A stretch of 6,545 bases of DNA from SMXL01 sp964527795 (GCA_964527795.1 CAZGOS010000177.1:1-6545), one strand, 5' to 3'. Shown: positions 1 through 6,030, numbered from the stretch's first letter. Translations and numbers: made by a program. Notes: generated by a model from the letters alone, not told the origin.

Positions 1-702
1 CAGCACATCGACAGCAAGATCGATCAGATCAAACAGCTTCGCGGAGACCTTCCCGAAGAGATCCGTGACATGGAGGACGAAAAAGAAGGCCTCAGTATCC
101 GACTCGAGAAGCTGAAGCAGGAGAGTGAAGACCTGGAGTCCGGATTGAAACAGTCCGAGAAGGATGCAAAAGAAGCCGAGTCGCTGATCAAGAAGTACGA
201 AGAGCAGCAATTACAGGTGCGCAACAACAGAGAGTACGACGCACTCACGAAAGAGGTTGAAGCCCAGAAACAGCGAATCACGGACGCGAAGACACGCGCC
301 GAAGAAACCGAGGCTACGTCGCCGCTCCAGGACGTTGCAGTAGAAGAAGCTCAGAATCGGCTCAACGAACTGGAAGAAGCCCTGAATGCCAAGCATGCAG
401 AACTCACGGAAGTTCTTGAGGATACGAAACAGGAGCAGGCGAATATCGAGAAGCGCCGGAAAAAGGCAGCTAAGGAAGTAGACGCAAGGTACCTTCGTGC
501 ATACGATCGCCTACGCGACCGCCTGCGTGATGGAAGAGCGGTGGTCCCATTGGTTCGCGGAGCAGCTTCCGGTTTTTCCGTACCGCCTCAGCGGCAACTG
601 GAAATTCGCCAGCGCAATCGAATCGTCGCGTGTGAACACACGGGTAGAATCATCGTCGACGGCGATTTGTTCAAAAACACGACAAAAAAGGTCAAGCTGT
701 AA
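1..702 (+). CDS. Coiled-coil C4 zinc-ribbon family protein (DUF164/CdsZ-like), 5'-truncated, with degenerate ribbon
   Basis: The reading frame is open from base 1, so the true start lies upstream; 233 codons are visible. About 160 residues form a very charged Glu/Lys/Gln-rich helical coiled coil, followed by a short globular tail. The tail reads AVVPLVRGAASGFSVPPQRQ and later VACEHTGRIIVD. It aligns by eye with the terminal ribbon of the DUF164/zf-RING_7 family, which usually reads like RGACGGCF..PPQ and CEHCGRIL. The family consists of long hairpin coiled coils with a C-terminal zinc knuckle; members have been linked to nucleic-acid or ribosome-related roles, but the job of this copy is not shown by the sequence. 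Here the first CxxC is replaced by AAS (bases 562-570) with one residue lost, and the second is CEHT, so only one zinc ligand (codon 631-633) remains. Zinc binding is therefore unlikely. The stop lies 26 bases before rnpB, so the two may share a transcript. Family call is good, function uncertain. Confidence 0.8.
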   Translation, partial: QHIDSKIDQIKQLRGDLPEEIRDMEDEKEGLSIRLEKLKQESEDLESGLKQSEKDAKEAESLIKKYEEQQLQVRNNREYDALTKEVEAQKQRITDAKTRAEETEATSPLQDVAVEEAQNRLNELEEALNAKHAELTEVLEDTKQEQANIEKRRKKAAKEVDARYLRAYDRLRDRLRDGRAVVPLVRGAASGFSVPPQRQLEIRQRNRIVACEHTGRIIVDGDLFKNTTKKVKL

Positions 703-728
703 ACAGCAGGCACCTGACCAAACTGAAC

Positions 729-1128
729 GTACCGGTCGGATCATCGCGCTCTGCGGTTGCAGGGTGAGGAAAGTCCGAACACCACAGGGCACCGTGCTTC
801 CTAACAGGAAGGCCTCATGAAAGTGAGGACGGCAAGTGCAGCAGAAAACAAACCTGCCGATGGCTTCTAACGAGGCACAGGCTATGGGTGAAACGGTGGG
901 GTAAGAGCCCACCGGCGTTCCGGGCGACCGGGACGGCCGGGTAAACCCCACGGGGTGCAAGGTCAAGCAGTACCGCACGCCACCGGCGATAAGACGGCCC
1001 GTCGAAACTGCGGTACGGGTAGACTGCTTGAGGCCGGCGGTGACGTCGGTCCCAGATAAATGATGATCTCACCGCTCAGCATTGCGGCTGTCGGGCGGCT
1101 AGACAGAATTCGGCTTACAGGCCGGTAC
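729..1128 (+). ncRNA. rnpB: RNase P RNA, bacterial type A
   Basis: This is the catalytic RNA of ribonuclease P, which trims the 5' leader from precursor tRNAs together with the RnpA protein. Recognition rests on the conserved core: GAGGAAAGTCCGAAC at 766-780 and ACAGAATTCGGCTTAC at 1103-1118 form helix P4, and GGTAAGAG with its flanking stem lies in the specificity domain near 895-915. Pairings I could draw are P1 (729-737 with 1120-1128), P2 (739-745 with 1062-1068, perfect), a short P3 with a GGTT loop after P2, and the P15/P16 stem 970-977 with 1009-1016. The latter is followed by the GGT at 1018-1020 that binds the tRNA CCA end. P18 (1034-1039 with 1044-1049) is capped by a GTGA tetraloop. 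A P19-like hairpin (1072-1077 with 1093-1098) sits between the 3' strands of P2 and P4. Length of about 400 nt is usual for type A. Ends are set by P1 and could be off by several bases. No obvious promoter is seen between it and the preceding stop codon. Confidence 0.96.
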
Positions 1129-1142
1129 ATGCCGCGTTACAT

Positions 1143-1172
1143 CGAGAGGCGATCTCACCGGGTCGCCTCTCG
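1143..1172 (+). terminator. Hairpin behind rnpB, probable terminator
   Basis: A perfect 10-bp GC-rich inverted repeat, CGAGAGGCGA and TCGCCTCTCG, with a 10-base loop starts 14 bases after the end of RNase P helix P1. The following bases (TCGTTTCGAT) are only a weak T tract, so it may end transcription, protect the RNA 3' end before processing, or serve both directions. Position directly behind a stable RNA favours a termination or 3'-end role. Confidence 0.6.
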
Positions 1173-1210
1173 TCGTTTCGATACGTCGCAAGTTCTGTTG
1201 CAGTTTTCCA

Positions 1211-1246
1211 CAAAAAAAAGGCGGAACCCAATGGACGCCGCCTCTT
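1211..1246 (-). terminator. Intrinsic terminator of secG
   Basis: Read on the minus strand, a GC stem (AGGCGG pairing with CCGCCT; plus-strand arms 1219-1224 and 1238-1243) is followed at once by a run of eight T (plus-strand A run at 1212-1219). It lies about 20 bases after the secG stop codon. This is a textbook Rho-independent terminator for the leftward operon and faces the end of rnpB, so the convergent units are separated here. Confidence 0.88.
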
Positions 1247-1266
1247 GATATCTGAAACAATACGAT

Positions 1267-1644
1267 TTACTGCTGTGGCACGGGGCCTCCGTCAAACTGG
1301 TCTCCGCCCGTTTCACCACCTGCACCAGCATCCGCCGGAGGGGCAACCGGAGCCAATGGTTGCTGAACCGTGCCATCCTGCGCTTGCTGTTGAATCACGC
1401 TGCCGGCCCGATCTTCCGGTTGAATCGTGAACGTCGTCAGGATGCATAAAATGATAAACGAACTCGCCAGAATCCAGGTCATCCGTTCCAGAAAATCGGG
1501 AGCCTGTCGGGAGCCCAAAATCTGAGTAGTTGCGCCACCGGACGCGATACCGGCCAATCCGCCCCCTTTCCCACTCTGGAGCAATATTATCAGCGTCATC
1601 AGGACGCCGATGATCGAGATAAGTACAATCAGAAATTCAAACAT
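1267..1644 (-). CDS. secG: Preprotein translocase subunit SecG
   Basis: SecG is the small accessory subunit of the SecYEG channel in the inner membrane and helps SecA-driven export. The 125-residue product shows the family pattern: a first membrane helix at about 3-22, the conserved cytoplasmic stretch LLQSGKGGGLAG (21-32) and the ILGSRQAPDFLERMTW segment (42-57), then a second membrane helix at about 56-75. Residues 76-125 form a Gln/Pro/Ala/Gly-rich hydrophilic tail of low complexity, longer than the core needs. The ATG at 1644 gives the N-terminus expected of SecG directly before the first helix; upstream is a purine-rich AGGAAGAGAAG about 9-14 bases away, a usable but loosely spaced ribosome site. 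It is the last gene of the leftward block, 191 bases behind rsmE, and has its own candidate promoter and a strong terminator. Confidence 0.95.
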   Translation of the reverse strand: MFEFLIVLISIIGVLMTLIILLQSGKGGGLAGIASGGATTQILGSRQAPDFLERMTWILASSFIILCILTTFTIQPEDRAGSVIQQQAQDGTVQQPLAPVAPPADAGAGGETGGDQFDGGPVPQQ

Positions 1645-1675
1645 TTCGCCGTTCTTCTCTTCCTGTATTAGCCTT

Positions 1676-1706
1676 ATAAAGTAAGAAGTAGGAAGATCAG
1701 GGACAA
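1676..1706 (-). promoter_or_regulatory. Candidate secG promoter, Bacteroidota type
   Basis: On the minus strand TTG (plus 1704-1706) is separated by 20 bases from TACTTTAT (plus 1676-1683). This resembles the Bacteroidota housekeeping promoter pattern TTG, about 19-21 bases, TAnnTTTG, with one mismatch in the fixed positions of the -7 element. A start near 1669 would give a leader of roughly 25 bases before the secG ATG. The match is by eye only, and the -33 part overlaps one arm of the inverted repeat at 1695-1759. Confidence 0.35.
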
Positions 1707-1759
1707 TTTATTATGGACTTTATTGAGGGCTTTATCATTCGCCGGTCCGTCCCCTGATC
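1695..1759. repeat. Long inverted repeat in the rsmE-secG spacer
   Basis: GATCAGGGAC (1695-1704) is mirrored by GTCCCCTGATC (1749-1759), giving 10 bp with one bulged C around a 44-base loop; an inner GGAC (1715-1718) and GTCC (1745-1748) extend the fold. On the minus-strand transcript the 3' arm is followed by pyrimidine-rich, T-rich sequence, so it could be a weak terminator or leader structure between rsmE and secG. It also covers the candidate promoter's upstream element, so an operator role is possible. A smaller hairpin (TTTCAG 1778-1783 with CTGAAA 1795-1800) lies nearer rsmE. No gene is seen in the spacer. Confidence 0.5.
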
Positions 1760-1835
1760 TCGTTAAGGCTTCAAGATTTTCAGATGTAGAACGACTGAAA
1801 TCAATGTCCTTCGCTAGATTCTACCAGCCGGAGCC

Positions 1836-2585
1836 TTACGCCTGCTTCTTCGCCTCATGACCGGGACGAAGCATTACGGTCGCGGCGGCAACCATCGCCG
1901 CGGTCTCCGTTCGGAGTCGCCTCGGTCCGAGAGACACTACCCTGAAATTCGCGCCGGCCGCAAGTCCAAGCTCCTCATCCGTGAATGCTCCTTCCGGGCC
2001 GACCAGCACACGAGCCGTCTCTTTGATACCTGTCGCTGTAAGTGCCGCCGAGAAATACTGATCGTGTGCTGCACGCTCGTGACAAACGGCACGAAACTCA
2101 TCTTGCACGTCCGGTAGACCCTTGATCCACTTTCTGAACTTGACGGGCTCAGAAATTTCCATGCGCTTTGAACGCCCCGTTTGCTTCATTGCTGTCATGA
2201 CGATCGTATCGATTCGTTTCATCTTGATCCGGGACCGCTCAGAACGCTTCGTAATCAGCGGTATGACCTGTCGCACACCGAGTTCGACTGCTTTCTCCAA
2301 AAAGGTCTCGAAGCGATGGACATTCTTTAACAGACCAACCCCGATGGTGAGGTCGTACGACGGCTCGCCCACGTTGGCCCGATGCTCAATCACGCGGCCG
2401 ACCAGCTTTCTCCTACCCATAACTTCGAGCGCTGTCCGGTACCAGTTGCCCTCGCCATCAACAACAGCCACCTCATCCCCCGTACTGACGCGCAGCACGC
2501 GCACGGCGTGATGCGCCTCATCCTCCGGGAAAATGATGGTGTTCGCAGATATTGCATCTGGAGGAGCAAAAAACGTATGCTTCAT
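1836..2585 (-). CDS. rsmE: 16S rRNA (uracil1498-N3)-methyltransferase RsmE
   Basis: RsmE uses S-adenosylmethionine to methylate N3 of U1498 in helix 44 of 16S rRNA, near the decoding site, in the assembled 30S subunit. The 249-residue product is of normal length. Residues 1-75 form the PUA-like RNA-binding part (HTFFAP, EDEAHHAVRVLR, GDEVAVVDGEG). The rest is a SPOUT-class knotted methyltransferase: LLKNVHRFETFLEKAVELGV (85-104), ITKRSERS (111-118), LVGPEGAF (194-201) and SLGPRRLRTETAA (218-230); the last two build the knot and cofactor pocket. The ATG at 2585 gives the typical MKHTFF start; no strong Shine-Dalgarno is visible. It begins 18 bases after the Omp85 gene stop, so the two are almost certainly co-transcribed. 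The C-terminus ends in a short basic tail (HEAKKQA). Confidence 0.96.
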   Translation of the reverse strand: MKHTFFAPPDAISANTIIFPEDEAHHAVRVLRVSTGDEVAVVDGEGNWYRTALEVMGRRKLVGRVIEHRANVGEPSYDLTIGVGLLKNVHRFETFLEKAVELGVRQVIPLITKRSERSRIKMKRIDTIVMTAMKQTGRSKRMEISEPVKFRKWIKGLPDVQDEFRAVCHERAAHDQYFSAALTATGIKETARVLVGPEGAFTDEELGLAAGANFRVVSLGPRRLRTETAAMVAAATVMLRPGHEAKKQA

Positions 2586-2603
2586 CTCGAAAGGAATAAT
2601 CGT

Positions 2604-4433
2604 TTATAAACCGAAAGAAACGCCCAGATGGACGCGGCCGTTGCTCACACCGTCTTTGTCATTCAACGCATAGGTAGCGTTTACCAGACCCACTGCCGTC
2701 TGGAATTGCATACCCAGGCCGAATCCAGGATACCAATTTTCCGACGAAGGAAGATCTCCAATTCGTGGCGTTTCGACATATCCAACGTCCACGAAGACAA
2801 AGGCATATGACAATGCATCGAGGAGAATTCTGTATTCAACCAGGAGTCGGATCGCGGTCGCCGCACGGAATATATCCTCGTCGTAACCGCGCAGGGAATT
2901 CGCCCCACCGAAACGGAACAGGTCGCTCTCATCCACTATGTCACTCAATAACACCAGTACATCCGCCCCTCCGACTGCGGTCTGTCCGGAAAACATAGGG
3001 AGATAACCGCGTACGGACATGCGCAGTCTTTCCTGGCGCACGGAACGGGAAATCCGCGTCGTATCACCTTGAGCGTCGACCAGCTTCGTTCTCTCCACCT
3101 TGTCCCCTCGTTCGATCAAGGATTCCACGAAGACGCCGGAACGGGGATTCAACGGATTATCCAACCGCCTCAGCCTTGCCACCAGACCCCAGAACGTACC
3201 GTCGGAACGCGAGATGCGCTGTTCATTGCCCCGCAACCTTAATCCGGCTGCTCCGGGCCGCGTCAGCTCCCGAGAATATCGCGCTGCCAGCTCAAGACCC
3301 GCCGGCAAGCGGTATCCAAGGTCGACGGCCCAGCGTCGTTTATTGTACGTCGAGTCCTGCTGATAGCCCGAGAACGATGCTTCGAACCGAATCGGAAGAC
3401 CGGCAGCCTGAGGATCCGCAAGGCGAACATCGACGCTGCTGGCCTGGTCGGGCCTCCGGTCGAGCCTCAGTGCGAAGGTTCGTCCATATCCGAATGGATT
3501 CTTCAAATTCAAATGGCCCGAACCAACGATCTGGGCCCCGCCGCCCGACGGTCCGGGCGGGAGGTATCCCAGTACAAAATCAAAAGTGCCGGGCGGCGCC
3601 TCTTCGACGGGAATACGCAGAACGGCAGTGGAGTCGACATACACATGAAGTTCCGGCTCACCCACGCTCACAAAATTTCCCGTTTCTCTGAGTCGCGAGG
3701 AGAAAGAACTCATGCCCGACGGCGTTATGACAGTTCCGAGCCGAACACCGGCTTCCCTGGCGGCAAACGCAATTTGCGTTCTTCGCGCGCCCGGTAGAAC
3801 AAGCCCTGAAATGGGAATCCGGGGACCACGGTTGATTCCCAGATAAACATTGTACGCATATGGATCAGCCCCGGTCTGCACGAGGCTGTCAATTCCGACG
3901 ACGGCCATATGTCGTCCATCTTCGGAAAGCTGGTCGAGCACCCGCACTATGTCCTCCTGCAGTTGAATGAGGTCAAGCGGATCACCGTCCCGCATTCGAA
4001 ACACGCCCGGAATGTCCGGCTCTTCTTCGACCTCTTCTTCTGAACCCTTTTCGGCATCTTCATCAGAATCGTGACCGTTGATATACAGGTGACGGACGAG
4101 TACGCGCTTCCCCGACGATGCGTGAGCCACAAATCCATCAACGCCTGTTTGCAGTGAATCCATTCTGGCAAAGAGATACCCGCGTAGCCTGAGATGCGAA
4201 AGAATTTTCGACGTGGACGCTTCGAGGCTATCCGGATCACTGGACAGCCCCGCGGGTCGATCTATCAGCTCCTCGCCGTTTACTACGAATCGTACCGTCG
4301 AGTTTGTGCGACCCTGGCGATCCTGTGCCCAGCTCTTTTCTGCCCCGTGAAATATCACCCCACAAAGAACCAGGGCGACAGTGAAGGCAGAGCATGATCT
4401 GTCATATATTGTTGGCCCCATCCGCATGCCCAT
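2604..4433 (-). CDS. Omp85-family outer-membrane beta-barrel assembly protein (TamA/BamA-like)
   Basis: This protein is predicted to sit in the outer membrane and help insert or export other proteins. From the ATG at 4433 it has 609 residues: a signal peptide with hydrophobic core at about 15-28 and likely cleavage after SWA (residue 36), two or three POTRA-like segments (roughly 70-120, 155-215, 205-275), and a 16-strand-type barrel from about 285. Barrel hallmarks are DNPLNPRSG (425-433) and FRFGGANSLRGY (506-517), the latter holding the LRGY motif of the lid loop; the end, HLGVSFGL, is an amphipathic final strand. The size is nearer TamA than the roughly 800-residue BamA, so it is probably not the main BamA. 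A very acidic insert (121-140) interrupts the first POTRA-like region. ATGs at 4433, 4427 and 4421, and a GTG at 4481, are all possible starts; 4433 is chosen because it supplies an extra positive residue before the signal core and avoids overlapping the divergent gene. First gene of the leftward block. Confidence 0.88.
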   Translation of the reverse strand: MGMRMGPTIYDRSCSAFTVALVLCGVIFHGAEKSWAQDRQGRTNSTVRFVVNGEELIDRPAGLSSDPDSLEASTSKILSHLRLRGYLFARMDSLQTGVDGFVAHASSGKRVLVRHLYINGHDSDEDAEKGSEEEVEEEPDIPGVFRMRDGDPLDLIQLQEDIVRVLDQLSEDGRHMAVVGIDSLVQTGADPYAYNVYLGINRGPRIPISGLVLPGARRTQIAFAAREAGVRLGTVITPSGMSSFSSRLRETGNFVSVGEPELHVYVDSTAVLRIPVEEAPPGTFDFVLGYLPPGPSGGGAQIVGSGHLNLKNPFGYGRTFALRLDRRPDQASSVDVRLADPQAAGLPIRFEASFSGYQQDSTYNKRRWAVDLGYRLPAGLELAARYSRELTRPGAAGLRLRGNEQRISRSDGTFWGLVARLRRLDNPLNPRSGVFVESLIERGDKVERTKLVDAQGDTTRISRSVRQERLRMSVRGYLPMFSGQTAVGGADVLVLLSDIVDESDLFRFGGANSLRGYDEDIFRAATAIRLLVEYRILLDALSYAFVFVDVGYVETPRIGDLPSSENWYPGFGLGMQFQTAVGLVNATYALNDKDGVSNGRVHLGVSFGL

Positions 4434-4447
4434 CCGACCCGTATTTG

Positions 4448-4834
4448 ATGACTCCGTTCCTGATTTTAATCTTGATGGCACTCGTCAGCGGCGATTTCAG
4501 GTTGCACAACACGCTACCGCAAAGAACGGCCGAGTTGCGCGCGGTTGCGGCGTATGACGAACGCAGGCATCTAGATCGTTTCCGGGTGGGTTCAATTCGC
4601 CCCGACACGATCATCGCCGGTCAGACATTTATCGCCAATTTGCCCGACTCCCTGCATAAGCAGGCAGTCAAACAGTTCAGGGGTATCAAACTACCGGCAC
4701 GAAGCCGGCTGCTCAATCGTGCCTTCTTTTGGAGAACGACGGAGAAAGATCGCGGCACCCACGAAATCTGGTTTCGCGCCATCATGATGGATGAAAGCAT
4801 GGATTCAATATCACTTGGCGTGGTCATCCGATAA
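4448..4834 (+). CDS. Small exported protein with one Ig/cadherin-like domain, function unknown
   Basis: I do not recognise a named family. The ATG at 4448 gives 128 residues beginning MTPFLILILMALVSG, a short signal peptide or membrane anchor. Residues 50-127 resemble one beta-sandwich domain of the putative-Ig or dystroglycan-type cadherin kind: DTIIAGQTF at 53-61, then FFWRTTEKDRGTHEIWFRA (93-111), which fits the pattern F-x-W-x-x-T-x-x-D-x-G-x-H-x-(hydrophobic)-x-(hydrophobic)-x-A, and a closing strand SISLGVVI. Such domains normally occur as repeats in large surface proteins, so a single-domain protein is unusual. The stop overlaps the mutY start (TAATG at 4832-4836), implying translational coupling. 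It diverges from the Omp85 gene with only 14 bases between preferred starts. An in-frame ATG at 4394 would add 18 residues that spoil the signal peptide and lie inside the opposite gene. The reading frame and export are fairly secure; the domain call is by pattern only. Confidence 0.72.
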   Translation: MTPFLILILMALVSGDFRLHNTLPQRTAELRAVAAYDERRHLDRFRVGSIRPDTIIAGQTFIANLPDSLHKQAVKQFRGIKLPARSRLLNRAFFWRTTEKDRGTHEIWFRAIMMDESMDSISLGVVIR

Positions 4835-5961
4835 TGACGAGCGTTGTATCAAGACTCTCCGGGATTGCAGGCGATCTTCGTGAAGCATCTTCAGAATTCC
4901 GGCGCTCTCTGCTCGCATGGTTTTCAGCGCATGCCCGTCTTCTTCCATGGCGGGAAACCAGGGATCCTTACCTCATCTGGCTTTCGGAGGTCATTCTTCA
5001 ACAAACCCGTGTCAATCAGGCCATTCCATACTATTATCGTCTCACGGAGGCCTTCCCTACCGTGGAAGCGCTTGCCGCAGCATCCCTGGACGACGTACTA
5101 CGAGAATGGGAAGGTCTGGGCTACTACTCGCGAGCAAGGAATCTGCATCGCGCCGCCAATGAAATTGTAGAGCGGTTCAGCAGCAGAATTCCAGGCGAGT
5201 ACGAGGCCATCCGTTCGCTGCCCGGAATTGGCCCGTATACGGCTGCCGCGGTCCTTTCGATTGCATATGGCCGCCCATACGCCGTGCTGGACGGGAATGT
5301 CATCCGCGTGCTTGCGCGACTTATTGCATTCGAAGAAGATGTCGGGAAAACACGATCCAAACGATTTCTTCAGGATCTTGCTGATGATTTGCTCGATGAG
5401 AAGGCGCCCGGTGCATTCAATGAGGCTATAATGGAGCTCGGCGCGACGGTATGTCTTCCGACGGCTCCGCGCTGTTCGAGATGTCCTGTGCAGTCGTTAT
5501 GCATGGCGTCAAGAACGAATCCACAGTCCTATCCGAAACGGTCCCGGCGCGCGCCCGTGCCTCATTACGAGATCGCCGCGGGCGTTCTATTTAACAGTGA
5601 CGGTGAACTCTACGCGCAGCGACGACCGGAGGAAGGTCTGCTTGGTGGACTCTGGGAATTCCCGGGTGGAAAGCGTGAGCCGGGAGAATCGATCGAGGAA
5701 ACATGTCGACGCGAACTGTGCGAAGAACTCGGAATCGACGTTGAGGTGGGAGAGCTGTTGTCCACCATAGACCATGCGTACTCGCATTTCAAGATTACGC
5801 TCTATGCCTTCAAGTGTACTATCATCGCCGGCATGCCCGAGTCCACGCGTGCGTTACCTACGGCCTGGATTGCCGCCGATCGCCTCAAGGAGTATGCCTT
5901 TCCCCGGGCCAACCGAAAGTTGATCGAAACACTCATCGAATCCGAACACATCTTGTCATGA
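4834..5961 (+). CDS. mutY: Adenine DNA glycosylase MutY with C-terminal Nudix-type domain
   Basis: MutY removes adenine mispaired with 8-oxoguanine and so prevents G:C to T:A mutation. The 375-residue product has all catalytic parts: WLSEVILQQTRV (49-60) with the catalytic Glu52, the helix-hairpin-helix LPGIGPYTA (129-137), and VLDGNVIRVLAR (151-162) with catalytic Asp153. The iron-sulfur cluster cysteines are 207, 214, 217 and 223 in C-x6-C-x2-C-x5-C spacing. The C-terminal domain (about 243-370) has the HAYSHF loop (314-319), equivalent to the FSH loop that reads 8-oxoG. It also has a complete Nudix box from Gly279 to Ile301 (G-x5-E-x7-R-E-L-x-E-E-x-G-I), whereas the E. coli MutY domain has lost these residues. 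The start is the ATG in TAATG overlapping the upstream stop, giving about 25 residues before the usual MutY start; translation is probably coupled. No separate ribosome site is evident. Confidence 0.97.
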   Translation: MTSVVSRLSGIAGDLREASSEFRRSLLAWFSAHARLLPWRETRDPYLIWLSEVILQQTRVNQAIPYYYRLTEAFPTVEALAAASLDDVLREWEGLGYYSRARNLHRAANEIVERFSSRIPGEYEAIRSLPGIGPYTAAAVLSIAYGRPYAVLDGNVIRVLARLIAFEEDVGKTRSKRFLQDLADDLLDEKAPGAFNEAIMELGATVCLPTAPRCSRCPVQSLCMASRTNPQSYPKRSRRAPVPHYEIAAGVLFNSDGELYAQRRPEEGLLGGLWEFPGGKREPGESIEETCRRELCEELGIDVEVGELLSTIDHAYSHFKITLYAFKCTIIAGMPESTRALPTAWIAADRLKEYAFPRANRKLIETLIESEHILS

Positions 5962-6030
5962 TCACGGAATCATCGCGCCCGGCAGTGTGTAGGATCCCGT
6001 TGTCGTTCCTTTTCAGTTCAGTCGCCGCTT

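Noticed and set aside
729..1128. Reading frames on both strands through the rnpB region.
   Set aside because: The region is fully explained by RNase P RNA structure; these frames have no recognisable protein features.
1764..1838. A 75-base tRNA-like outline on the minus strand with a 7-bp closing stem (TAAGGCT and AGCCTTA) and a GGTAGA stretch.
   Set aside because: There is no T-loop consensus, no anticodon stem of 5 bp and no proper D arm, and one closing arm includes the rsmE stop codon. The resemblance is chance.
4352..4375. Possible lipoprotein signal (LVLC) in the Omp85 N-terminus.
   Set aside because: The residue before Cys is Leu rather than Gly, Ala or Ser, the Cys sits in the middle of the hydrophobic core, and SWA downstream is a better signal peptidase I site.
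2604..4433. Several frames of 60-170 codons antisense to the Omp85 and rsmE genes.
   Set aside because: They are rich in Arg, Ser and Pro as expected from reading a GC-rich gene backwards, and none shows a domain, signal peptide or ribosome site.
4394..4447. ATG at 4394 as the start of the small exported protein.
   Set aside because: The added 18 residues put Cys/Pro-rich sequence before the hydrophobic signal segment and lie wholly inside the Omp85 gene; ATG 4448 gives a clean signal peptide.
4434..4481. GTG at 4481 as the start of the Omp85 gene (625 residues).
   Set aside because: It would overlap the divergent gene by 34 bases and place a 16-residue polar stretch before a normal signal peptide; ATGs at 4433, 4427 and 4421 fit better.
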